This document shows positions 8,368 to 17,701 of a stretch of 34,448 nucleotides of DNA, one piece after another. The stretch is from Desulfobulbus sp. (GTDB lineage: Bacteria > Desulfobacterota > Desulfobulbia > Desulfobulbales > Desulfobulbaceae): assembly GCA_012729435.1 (NCBI GenBank), contig JAAYDD010000304.1, positions 1-34,448 on the forward strand, read 5' to 3'. Position 1 is the stretch's first letter. Every line of letters starts with the position of its first letter. Both the position numbers and the translations under genes were made by a program. The notes below the pieces were generated by a model. The model searched no databases, was not told the origin of the DNA, and was given only the letters and a program-made list of their open reading frames with translations.

Positions 8368-9038
8368 TGACCCCCAATGTCTCCAAGCTGAAAATTTATT
8401 CCTATGCTGATGCCAACCGGAAGACAGCCGACGATCACATGGAGGTGCTCGTCAACCCGGAGAGCTATTCCCAGAAGATCACTGTCAAATTCTCTGAAAA
8501 ACAGGCACCGGGAACAACGGGAAAACTCCCGAAATTCAGCAAAATAGAGCCGCAAAAACTCGACTTTGAGCTCTTGTTCGACGCCACCGGTGTTATCAAC
8601 GGGGTGAAAGACGAGAAGAACGGCGTTGAATCTGAGCTGGAACGTTTTAAAAAACTGATCCTTGAATACAAGGGAGACAAACATCGCCCCCGCTTTCTCA
8701 GTATTTACTGGGGCACGCTCAAGTTCGACTGCTGTCTGGAAAATCTCGACATCACCTATAAGCTGTTCCGTTCCGATGGCCTCCCCCTTCGGGCCCTGGT
8801 CAAAGCCGGCTTCATCGGCTCGATTGATGACACCAAGAGGGTAGCCCAAGAGGATGCGAGCTCACCGGATCTCACCCATGTCCGCACTGTCACGGCCGGA
8901 GACACCCTGCCGCTCATGGCCTTCCGGATTTACGGTGATCCGAAGTACTATATCGAAGTTGCAAGGGCCAACGGTCTTGATGACTTCAGGAACCTGACAA
9001 CAGGTATGCAGCTCATTTTTCCACCGATAACAAAGTAA
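8367..9038 (+). CDS. LysM-domain eCIS tube/baseplate connector (Pvc7-like)
   Basis: 223 aa; C-terminal LysM-like HVRTVTAGDTLPLMAFRIYGDPKYYIEVARANGLDDFRNLTTGMQLIFPP; N-terminal ..VLVNPESYSQKITVKF.. pattern. Confidence 0.92.
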   Translation: MTPNVSKLKIYSYADANRKTADDHMEVLVNPESYSQKITVKFSEKQAPGTTGKLPKFSKIEPQKLDFELLFDATGVINGVKDEKNGVESELERFKKLILEYKGDKHRPRFLSIYWGTLKFDCCLENLDITYKLFRSDGLPLRALVKAGFIGSIDDTKRVAQEDASSPDLTHVRTVTAGDTLPLMAFRIYGDPKYYIEVARANGLDDFRNLTTGMQLIFPPITK

Positions 9039-9039
9039 T

Positions 9040-10791
9040 ATGGCCCAGGATAGAGTACTGCCCACCAGCCGGCCCGCCACCGTGGTCTCCCCTGTCATCC
9101 TGATTGAAGACAGTGAACTGGCTCGTACCTGGCAGGTCGATTCGATCACGGTCAGAAAGGAGGTCAACCGGGTTGCCTGGGCAAAGGTCATAATACTGGA
9201 CGGCGATGCATCAAGCGGCGTATTTACGGCCAGCAATGATCAGCTCTTTATCCCCGGCAAAAAGATTGAGATCAGGTGCGGATATCAGAACGATCTGATC
9301 ACCCTGTTCAAGGGAATCATCATCAGTCATTCGGTTCGGGTTCGCGGTCAGGGAAGCGGTGTGCTCGTTCTGGAGTGCCGGGATGCAGCAGTCAGAATGA
9401 CCGTTGGCCGCAAGAACAGATACTTTGCCCGGGTGAAAGACAGTGATGCCATTGCCCGGATCACCGGTGAATACAGCGGGTTTACAGCCACTGCAGAAGC
9501 CTCGACCACCACCCACAAGGAACTGGTGCAGGCCAACTGTACGGACTGGGATTTCATCCTGACCAGGGCGGAAGCAAACGGCAAGATCTGCCTGGTCGAT
9601 GACGGCACTTTTTCGGTTATGGCGCCGGACCCTGATCAGTCGCCGGTTCTCTCACTCCAATACGGTGCGACCATTCTTGAATTTGACGCTGAAATCGATG
9701 CGCGGCATCAGTTGAAGAAAGTCACCTCCCGGGCATGGAATCCGGCGGAACAGTCGGTTCTCGCCGCCGAAGGCAAAGAACCCGGCATCAACCTGAACAG
9801 TAACCTGACGCCTGCCCGGCTGGCGGAGGTGATCGGACTCGATGAATATATCCAGAATCACGGCGGTGCACTGGAAGAGGCGGAGCTCAAAGCCTGGGGA
9901 GACGCACTCCTGATCAAACGCCGGCTGGCTAAAGTCCGGGGAAGGGTGAAGTGCAAAGGTATACATACAGTCAAACCCGGGAAGATTGTTGAACTTTCCG
10001 GTATCGGTGATCGTTTCGACGGCAGGGTGTTTACCAGTGCCACGCAGCACGTCATCGCAGGGGGTGACTGGACCACGGACATCTTCTTTGGCCTTGATCC
10101 GGAATGGTTCAGCGGCAGTAATATGATCAACGTGCAGCCTGCCGGCGGTCTGACAGGAGCCATGCACGGCCTGCAGGCCGGGATTGTGACACAGATAGAC
10201 AATGATCCGGACGGTGAATTCCGTATCAGGGTCCGCCTGCCTCTCATCAGCCCTTCAGAAGAGGGAACGTGGGCGCGGCTGGCCACACTGGACGCCGGTC
10301 ATGAGCGGGGCACCTTCTTTCTGCCGGAGGTGGGTGACGAGGTCATTGTCGGTTTCATCAACGATGATCCGCGCCATGCCGTGGTGCTCGGCATGCTGCA
10401 CTCCAGCGCTCTGCCGGCTCCGCTGACCGCCGAAGAGAAAAATCCGCAGAAAGGATATGTCAGCCGGGCGAACATGCGACTGCTGTTTGATGATGAGAGC
10501 AAGACGGTGACTCTGGAGACACCGGCCGGCAAAACCATCGTTCTCGATGAAGAGAGTGATACCATTACCATCAGCGACGATCACCAGAACAGACTGGTCA
10601 TGGACAGCAGCGGCATAATCATTGAGAGCCAGGGAAAAATCGAAATCAAGGCCCAGCAGGATCTTGCCCTTGCCGGTCTGAACGCCGAGATGAAGGCCCA
10701 GAGTTCCCTGACCGTTGAAGGCACAGCCAGTGCCGAAGTCAAGGCCGGCGGTACCATGACCGTCCAAGGGGCCATGGTGCAGATCAATTAG
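9040..10791 (+). CDS. VgrG/gpD-like spike protein (Pvc8-like)
   Basis: 583 aa; gp27-like N-terminus, OB-like GIVTQIDNDPDGEFRIRVRLP..EGTWARLATLDAGHERGTFFLPEVGDEVIVGFINDDPRHAVVLGMLHSS and repetitive beta-helix C-terminus. Confidence 0.95.
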   Translation: MAQDRVLPTSRPATVVSPVILIEDSELARTWQVDSITVRKEVNRVAWAKVIILDGDASSGVFTASNDQLFIPGKKIEIRCGYQNDLITLFKGIIISHSVRVRGQGSGVLVLECRDAAVRMTVGRKNRYFARVKDSDAIARITGEYSGFTATAEASTTTHKELVQANCTDWDFILTRAEANGKICLVDDGTFSVMAPDPDQSPVLSLQYGATILEFDAEIDARHQLKKVTSRAWNPAEQSVLAAEGKEPGINLNSNLTPARLAEVIGLDEYIQNHGGALEEAELKAWGDALLIKRRLAKVRGRVKCKGIHTVKPGKIVELSGIGDRFDGRVFTSATQHVIAGGDWTTDIFFGLDPEWFSGSNMINVQPAGGLTGAMHGLQAGIVTQIDNDPDGEFRIRVRLPLISPSEEGTWARLATLDAGHERGTFFLPEVGDEVIVGFINDDPRHAVVLGMLHSSALPAPLTAEEKNPQKGYVSRANMRLLFDDESKTVTLETPAGKTIVLDEESDTITISDDHQNRLVMDSSGIIIESQGKIEIKAQQDLALAGLNAEMKAQSSLTVEGTASAEVKAGGTMTVQGAMVQIN

Positions 10792-10805
10792 ACAGGACAG
10801 AAGAC

Positions 10806-11099
10806 ATGCCGCCTGCAGCCCGTATAACCGACATGCACGTCTGCCCGATGGTTGACCCCGGTCCTAAACCCCATGTCGGTGGACCGATTCTGCCACCGGG
10901 TGAGCCGACTGTACTCATCGGGGGCCTGCCGGCGGCAGTGGCCGGTGACCAGTGTGTGTGTGCCGGGCCTCCCGACGCCATCACCATGGGATCAACCACT
11001 GTCTTCATCGGCGGTAAACCCGCAGCAAGAATGGGAGATTCCACGGCACACGGCGGTTCAATCGCCGCCGGTTTTCCGACAGTTGATATCGGCGGCTGA
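10806..11099 (+). CDS. PAAR-domain spike tip protein (Pvc10-like)
   Basis: 97 aa; MPPAARITDMHVCPMV...GGPILPPGEPTVLIGGLPAAVAGDQCVCAGPPDAITMGSTTVFIGGKPAARMGDSTAHGGSIAAGFPTVDIGG. Confidence 0.96.
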   Translation: MPPAARITDMHVCPMVDPGPKPHVGGPILPPGEPTVLIGGLPAAVAGDQCVCAGPPDAITMGSTTVFIGGKPAARMGDSTAHGGSIAAGFPTVDIGG

Positions 11100-11117
11100 C
11101 AGAAAGGAGACGAAACA

Positions 11118-11540
11118 ATGGACACAGACACCACCTTTCTCGGCAGAGGCTGGGGATTTCCACCTGAATTCAACCGTGCTGCCGGTGGGGTCGGCATGCT
11201 GGAAAATGAAGACGATATCCGGAGCAGCCTTGAAATTCTCCTCTCCACCAGGCTGGGTGAACGGATAATGCAACCCGACTACGGCTGCAATCTCGATGAA
11301 ATAACCTTTGAGGCCATGAACCTGACCATGCGCACCTATCTCAAGGACCTGGTCGAACATGCCATCCTGTACCATGAACCGCGGATTGATCTGGAACATC
11401 TGGAGATCGACACAACGAGAGAGACAGATGGTGTTGTGCTCATTGTCATCACCTATCGGGTGAAGACCACCAACTCCCGGTTCAACTTTGTCTACCCGTA
11501 TTATAAAAACGAAGGCTCCAACCTGCCTGACATCGAATAA
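11118..11540 (+). CDS. gp25-like baseplate wedge protein (Pvc9-like)
   Basis: 140 aa; FLGRGWGFPPEF..MLENEDDIRSSLEILLSTRLGERIMQPDYGCNLDEITFE. Confidence 0.95.
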   Translation: MDTDTTFLGRGWGFPPEFNRAAGGVGMLENEDDIRSSLEILLSTRLGERIMQPDYGCNLDEITFEAMNLTMRTYLKDLVEHAILYHEPRIDLEHLEIDTTRETDGVVLIVITYRVKTTNSRFNFVYPYYKNEGSNLPDIE

Positions 11541-14500
11541 ATGGCTCTTGACTGCACACATACTCATCCGCTCCAGCACGACGGCACCGCACAGAACGAG
11601 CGGTTTTTAGCTGCTCTGGAACCTGGCAACATCCAGATTCACCAGTTTGATCTGCGCGACTGGATGCGTTTTGCCTACCATTACGGTGCACGTCTCAACT
11701 ACTTCTCCACGGCAGATGCCAGTGTCCCGGACGGAAACTGGCAGGATTTCATGAAGGCGGAAGAAGAGATCCGGGAGTGGCTCAAGGATGCGGAACTAGT
11801 TGCCGGTGAGAAGTGGCTTGAGGAAGCGGAGCGCGAACGCATCCTGAAGCGTCCGCCCAGAGGCAACTATGCACCCCATCTCGCTTTGTTTCTCGCCTTT
11901 CTCAAACTCATGCGCTTTTCGCAGGAGCATCTCAACAGGTTGAGCAAACGGCACCTGGATTTTTATTACACCCGCGTACTGCAACTCAGCAAAAAACCGG
12001 CAGTACCCGACCGTGTCCACATCCTTTTCGAACTCGCTAAAAACGCAGCGGCGACAACCGTGCCGGCCGGCAGTCTGCTGGACGGCGGTAAGGATGCCTC
12101 GGGCAGACCGCTCCACTACGCCACAGAGTCGGAAATCACCGTCAACAGGGCAAAGGTGGCCATGATCAAAAGCATCTATCATCGGGAAGGACACTCAGTG
12201 CGCTATGCTGAGATGACAAATTCCGCTGATGGCCTTGGAACAGAGTTCCAAAACGAGCATCCGATCTGGAACGGATTCGGCAATGATGACTGGCCGGCCG
12301 CCACCCTGGGGTTTGCACTTGCCTCTAAAGTCCTTCTTCTGAAAGAGGGGCAGCGGACCATCACCCTCTCCCTTGACCTTAACTTTCCCGAAACGCTCGA
12401 CCTGCCGACGGAAGATGACTACCGCGATCAGCTCCACGTCTTCTTCTCCGGTGCAGAGGACTGGATAGCCGCCACAGAAATCAGCCTGGTCAGTATTCCG
12501 GACCGCGAAACAAAAACGTGGAAGTTAACGGTCACCGTTGATGCGGCTCAACCGGCCATTGTTCCCTATGAGGAAAAGATCCATGGTGAACGGTTTGTCA
12601 CGAACCTGCCGGTGATGCGGGTACTGGTCAACACGGGAACTTCCGGCGGCTACATGATCTACTCGCTTCTCAGCCGAGCTGTTGTTGCAGACGCGAGAAT
12701 CGACGTCCAGGTTTTCGGTGTCAGAGATGTGGTTCTGGAGAATGACCATGGCAGACTTGATCCGGCCAAACCCTTTTACCCTTTCGGGCCGCTACCCAGA
12801 AAAGGCGCCGGTTTTTACATCGGCTGTCACGAAATTCTCCAGAAAGATTGGGAGCAGGTGCAACTCCGCGTGGAGTGGAAGGATAAACCCGACAGCCTGA
12901 CAACATACTACACTGAATACAAAAATGGAGGATTAACAGGAAACTCCATCATAACCCATGATAATGACTTTACCGTCGTCCCCCAGTACCTGAACAACAA
13001 CAGCTGGTTTCCGGCACCTGCACGCGGTACGGCCGTACCCCTCTTTGATTCATCGATTTCCATCCGGCACGACCCTGCGGATGAACCTCCGGAGGCTCTC
13101 CGTGTACCACCGCTTCTGATGCGTAAAGGGTTGAATGTCAATAAGGCGGTGCTTCGCAACTACCTCGGTACTGATGAGGAAAAAACCAGTCCCAAAAAAC
13201 GGAGAATCTCCAGCCGGTTTGAGGCGACCCGCTTTAATCCCGGTTTTGCCGCTCCAGTGACCGGGAAGACCGATTTTGATGCAACCACCGCCTCCGGATT
13301 TATTCGTCTCGTTCTCCAGACCGGTTTTCTCCATGACCTGTATCCGAAACTCCTTACCCTGTGGATGACTGAACGGGCGAATGGTAATCCCGATCTTCAG
13401 ATGCCCAACGCTCCCTACACGCCACAGGCTGCCTCTTTCTCGCTTGACTATACTGCCAGAGCAGCCAATACCTTTACCTTCACCAGCCAGGCAACACCAA
13501 AAGAAAAGTACGATAACTTCACCAAACGGGCTATTCAGTTCTTTCACGAACATCCCTTCGGCCAGGCGGAACAGCATATCTTTTTGAAAGAACAGTGTGA
13601 TTTCTTCGAAGATCCCACAGCTTCCCGACAGATAACTGTCATGCCGCCCTATACACCGGAAGGCGAACTCTACATCGGGCTCGCCGATGCTCAGCCCTCA
13701 GGTTCGCTCTCCCTCCTCTTTGCCGCGGCAGAGGGCAGCGAGAATCCGCTGGCGCCCACCTTCGGCAGAAATCAGCACATCGGCTGGTACAGTCTGGCGA
13801 ACAACGAATGGCAGCTGCTCAATCACCACTTCCTGACCGGTGACGGAACCGGCGATCTTCTCCAATCCGGTATTCTTACGCTCAACCTTCCGGCAGCCGT
13901 CAACGCCAGCAACACCCTGCTTGATGCCGGCCTCTACTGGCTGAAGGCACAACTGCCCAAGGGACTTCACCACACTTCAGTCTGTCAGCTTGCCGGTATC
14001 CACAGCCAGGCGGTCAGCGCTGTTTTTCAGGACCATGCAAACGACCTGTCCCACCTCAGCGCCTCTCTGCCGGCAGCGACCATCAGCAGGATTATTGACA
14101 AGCCGGCGCTCATCAAAGGTGTCAGTCAGCCGTACGGATCATTCGGCGGCGCGCTTCAGGAAAACGACCAGACCTTTTATCTGCGCGTCAGTGAACGTCT
14201 GCGGCACAAACAGCGGGCTGTTACCATCTGGGACTATGAACGGCTGATCCTGCAGGCGTTTCCGGGCATCCACAAGGTGAAATGCCTTAACCACACCTTC
14301 ACCCCGACAGAATTCGGGGACCCGGCCTATGAAGAACTGGCTCCGGGCTGTGTTTCGCTGATCGTGATACCGGATATCCGCAACAAACACCTCTTTGACA
14401 GGTTACAGCCCAGGACAAGTGAAAACACCCTCCGGCAGATCGAACACTTTCTCTCCCCGCTGGTCGGTCTTCACATCAAATGCAAAGCAGCTCACCCTGA

Positions 14501-14858
14501 GTACGAAACCGTGGTTCTTGATTTTCGGGTCAGGTTCCACAACCGGTACGATGCCCATGCCTATCAGGCCATCTTAAATGAGGACATCCTCCGGTTTCTC
14601 TCACCATGGGCCTTTGGTGAGTCCTCAACCATTCAGTTTGGCGGCAGACTCTACAAAAGTATGCTCATTCAATTTATTGAGGAGTTGCCTTATGTCGACT
14701 TCATCTCCCTTTTCAGAATGTACCATCGGATCGGATCGCAAGATATCAACATCAGGGACAAGAATGAGATAGTGGCCTCCAGTGCCAGAGCCATCCTTGT
14801 GTCAGCCCCTGCCCACAACATAACAGTGATTGAGAGCGACAACGTCTGCAATGAATGA
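11541..14858 (+). CDS. Baseplate J/gp6-like eCIS baseplate protein (Pvc11-like)
   Basis: 1105 aa; position after gp25; C-terminal RLRHKQRAVTIWDYERLILQAFPGIHKVKCLNHT..ELAPGCVSLIVIPD typical of baseplate J-like eCIS proteins. Confidence 0.9.
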   Translation: MALDCTHTHPLQHDGTAQNERFLAALEPGNIQIHQFDLRDWMRFAYHYGARLNYFSTADASVPDGNWQDFMKAEEEIREWLKDAELVAGEKWLEEAERERILKRPPRGNYAPHLALFLAFLKLMRFSQEHLNRLSKRHLDFYYTRVLQLSKKPAVPDRVHILFELAKNAAATTVPAGSLLDGGKDASGRPLHYATESEITVNRAKVAMIKSIYHREGHSVRYAEMTNSADGLGTEFQNEHPIWNGFGNDDWPAATLGFALASKVLLLKEGQRTITLSLDLNFPETLDLPTEDDYRDQLHVFFSGAEDWIAATEISLVSIPDRETKTWKLTVTVDAAQPAIVPYEEKIHGERFVTNLPVMRVLVNTGTSGGYMIYSLLSRAVVADARIDVQVFGVRDVVLENDHGRLDPAKPFYPFGPLPRKGAGFYIGCHEILQKDWEQVQLRVEWKDKPDSLTTYYTEYKNGGLTGNSIITHDNDFTVVPQYLNNNSWFPAPARGTAVPLFDSSISIRHDPADEPPEALRVPPLLMRKGLNVNKAVLRNYLGTDEEKTSPKKRRISSRFEATRFNPGFAAPVTGKTDFDATTASGFIRLVLQTGFLHDLYPKLLTLWMTERANGNPDLQMPNAPYTPQAASFSLDYTARAANTFTFTSQATPKEKYDNFTKRAIQFFHEHPFGQAEQHIFLKEQCDFFEDPTASRQITVMPPYTPEGELYIGLADAQPSGSLSLLFAAAEGSENPLAPTFGRNQHIGWYSLANNEWQLLNHHFLTGDGTGDLLQSGILTLNLPAAVNASNTLLDAGLYWLKAQLPKGLHHTSVCQLAGIHSQAVSAVFQDHANDLSHLSASLPAATISRIIDKPALIKGVSQPYGSFGGALQENDQTFYLRVSERLRHKQRAVTIWDYERLILQAFPGIHKVKCLNHTFTPTEFGDPAYEELAPGCVSLIVIPDIRNKHLFDRLQPRTSENTLRQIEHFLSPLVGLHIKCKAAHPEYETVVLDFRVRFHNRYDAHAYQAILNEDILRFLSPWAFGESSTIQFGGRLYKSMLIQFIEELPYVDFISLFRMYHRIGSQDINIRDKNEIVASSARAILVSAPAHNITVIESDNVCNE

Positions 14859-17664
14859 AAGCCGCACCATTCCCCGGGAAATCAGCGACGAATACGGCAA
14901 AGACTATGCCTTTCTTCGCACCGAGGGCCTGAAATATATTGAGCGCCTCGCGCACAGGCTGTGGACCGACTACAATACCCACGACCCTGGGGTAACGGTA
15001 CTGGAGATGCTCTGCTACACCATCACCGACCTGGGGTACCGCATTGCCATGCCGATGGAGGATATCCTGGCGCGGCCGAAAGACAACCTGCAACACATGC
15101 ATGAGCAGTTTCTCTCCGCCATCAGCGCCCTCCCCTCCTGCCCATGCACGGCCGACGATTTCCGTCAGCTCTTCATCCGGATCGAGGGGGTACGCAACTG
15201 CTGGATAACAGCGGCTGATCGCTCCATCGTCGCCCGGTTTAAAGATCTGCCGGTTGTCGGCCGCCCGGAACTGCATTACAAAAAACCGGATGAGGTGACC
15301 GACCCTGTGCAACAAAAAGAGTTTGTTCTGCAGGGGCTGAACTCCATCCTGATTGACTATGATGATTCAGCGCTTCTTAAGGAAACTGATCGTCAGGAAG
15401 ATCCCGCCACGCAGCAGCAGCTGATAACAACCAGAAAAAAAGAGATCAACCGGCAGGTCCTGGCGGTTTATCACCGTTTCCGTAATCTCTGTGAAGATAT
15501 CGAAAGCATCGGCGAGGTACCGTCCGCCGGCGTGGTGCTCTGCGGCGATATCGATATTGTACCGAATGCTGACCCGGAAGATGTCTGGGCAAGGATCATC
15601 TTCAATATCAACCGGTATCTTGCGCCGGATATCCCGTTCTACAGTCTGCAGGAAATGCAGGAGATGGGGAAGACAACTGACGAGATCTTCGAAGGTCCGG
15701 TTTTTGCCTTCACCGACCCCTATCCCTACACCACACCGGGCAACCCCTTTGTCAAAAAAGGATTTATCTGCCGGGAAGATCTTGCCGAGAGTCAGCTGCG
15801 TACAGAAGTGCGTTTGAGTGACCTCATCCGTATCATCATGAACACCGAGGGCGTGCGGTTTGTCAAGGAGATCGGCTTCGGACTCTGCGACTGTTCGGAA
15901 ACCGATGTGGAAACAATCCACCAGTCCCTTGCCGGTGAAGTATGGAATCTCTGTATTCCCCCTGGACACAAACCGGTTCTCTGTACCGAGAGCTCGGTTC
16001 TGAACTTCTGGAAAGGGGCTTTGCCCATTGAACTGAAAACGGTGGAGGCCCGCCTGCGGCTCAACAGGCTCCAGGAAGAGCGGCTCCGGAAGATGCAGGC
16101 CAAACGCACCGAGGACCTCCCCATGCCCGAAGGGCGGTATCGTCGCATCGGCGAATACCACAGCTTTCAAAACGATTTTCCTGAGACTTACGGTATCGGC
16201 AGGGCCGGTCTGCCCGACGGAGCAACAACCCGCCGGAAGGCTCAAGCCCGGCAGATGAAAGGCTACCTCCTGTTCTTTGAACAGGTGCTCGCCAATTACT
16301 TTGCTCAGCTTGAACAGGTCAGCACCCTGTTTGCTGCCGATCACAGCGTTGCCAGAACATACTTTGCCGGAGTGGTACAGGGACTGAAGGACCAGGACGC
16401 CATCTTCACGAATGCCCCTCACTGGCAGGATGAGGTGGAGGCGATTCTGCAGTCCACCGGACTTGACCCCTATATCAAACGGAAAAACATGTTCCTCGAT
16501 CACCTCCTCGCCCGTTTTGCCGAGCAGTTCAATGAGTATGTCTTCCTGATGTACCGGCTTTACGGTGAAGATGCCGAGGAGGCTGTTATCCGCCACAAGG
16601 CGGATTATCTGAAGGAGTATGCCGATCTGAGCGCCTGCAGGGGAAGCGGCTTTGATTACTACAATCCGCTTGATGACCGACAGATGCCCGCCAACGTGAC
16701 CGGTATGGAAAAACGGATCTCCCGGCTCCTCGGGTTTAACCATTACCGGAGGCAACCGCTGGGTGATCTCTCCTATGAGGTCTTTCCCGCCGCCATGGTA
16801 AGCAAGGAAATCGGCGGTGTCATGACCGATGTTCAAGGATACGGCTGGTCGATCAAACAGGGCGATGAAGTTATTTTGCAAAGTGTCAACACCGGGTTCA
16901 TCAGAACAGCGGACGCCTTCGAAGAACTCGGCCTGGCCAGTCTGCTCGGCTGCGAACGAAGCTACTACGCAACCCGCCTGAACGCTGATCAGTCCATGGT
17001 GAGCTGTGTGCTGCTCAATGCCGGCGGCACCGCCATCGCGATCCATCCAAAAGAGTATCCGCTCACTGAAGATGAACTCCCGGAAGGCCCCTTTACCCTG
17101 CTGGAATCAGCAATTGAGGCCATGATGCGGTATTTTCTGGAGGATTTCCGCCTGGAAGGAATGCATGTGGTCGAACATCTGCTGCTCAGGCCGGACAGCG
17201 ACAATCCGCCGGAAAAAAAGGATCTGTTTCTGCCGGTCTGCATTGAACCGGACGGCTCTTTCTGCCCGCCGCTTGATCCGTACTCCTTCCGGATCACCGT
17301 TGTCCTCCCCGGTTATTCACTGCGGCTGCGCAACCGCTACTTCCGCCGGTTCGCCGAACGGCTCATCCGCATGGAAACTCCAGCCCATGTACTCCCCCGG
17401 ATCTGTTTTGTCGATCAGGAACACATGCAACTGTTTGAGGCGGTCTATACACAGTGGCTTCACGAACGGCGCAGCAGTGAAGATCCGGGCCGGCAGGCCT
17501 CTGACAGCACCCTTAAGGCACTCATCGAAGTACTTGGTTCACTTTACACAATTTACGAAGAAGGTCGGCTCACCGATTGCGACGGCGACACTCCACAAAA
17601 AAATGCTCTGGTACTCGGCGGCTCCATGCTGGGGTCACTTGAAAGCCAGTCGCAACCGGACTAG
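14851..17664 (+). CDS. Second large baseplate protein (Pvc12/gp7-like)
   Basis: Start reassigned to the in-frame ATG at 14851 overlapping the upstream stop (ORF track opens at 14830). ..RLWTDYNTHDPGVTVLEMLCYTITDLGYRIAMP.., ..KKGFICREDLAESQLRTEVRLSDLIRIIMNTEGV.., ..MKGYLLFFEQVLANYFAQLEQV.. pattern. Confidence 0.9.
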   Translation: MNESRTIPREISDEYGKDYAFLRTEGLKYIERLAHRLWTDYNTHDPGVTVLEMLCYTITDLGYRIAMPMEDILARPKDNLQHMHEQFLSAISALPSCPCTADDFRQLFIRIEGVRNCWITAADRSIVARFKDLPVVGRPELHYKKPDEVTDPVQQKEFVLQGLNSILIDYDDSALLKETDRQEDPATQQQLITTRKKEINRQVLAVYHRFRNLCEDIESIGEVPSAGVVLCGDIDIVPNADPEDVWARIIFNINRYLAPDIPFYSLQEMQEMGKTTDEIFEGPVFAFTDPYPYTTPGNPFVKKGFICREDLAESQLRTEVRLSDLIRIIMNTEGVRFVKEIGFGLCDCSETDVETIHQSLAGEVWNLCIPPGHKPVLCTESSVLNFWKGALPIELKTVEARLRLNRLQEERLRKMQAKRTEDLPMPEGRYRRIGEYHSFQNDFPETYGIGRAGLPDGATTRRKAQARQMKGYLLFFEQVLANYFAQLEQVSTLFAADHSVARTYFAGVVQGLKDQDAIFTNAPHWQDEVEAILQSTGLDPYIKRKNMFLDHLLARFAEQFNEYVFLMYRLYGEDAEEAVIRHKADYLKEYADLSACRGSGFDYYNPLDDRQMPANVTGMEKRISRLLGFNHYRRQPLGDLSYEVFPAAMVSKEIGGVMTDVQGYGWSIKQGDEVILQSVNTGFIRTADAFEELGLASLLGCERSYYATRLNADQSMVSCVLLNAGGTAIAIHPKEYPLTEDELPEGPFTLLESAIEAMMRYFLEDFRLEGMHVVEHLLLRPDSDNPPEKKDLFLPVCIEPDGSFCPPLDPYSFRITVVLPGYSLRLRNRYFRRFAERLIRMETPAHVLPRICFVDQEHMQLFEAVYTQWLHERRSSEDPGRQASDSTLKALIEVLGSLYTIYEEGRLTDCDGDTPQKNALVLGGSMLGSLESQSQPD

Positions 17665-17701
17665 ACGGTTTTAATAATCCTCACATTTTTGACGACTACA
17701 C

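Noticed and set aside
15367-17046. 559-aa - strand ORF opposite the Pvc12-like gene
   Set aside because: Antisense to a well-supported eCIS gene; no recognisable domain; typical shadow ORF of the frame.
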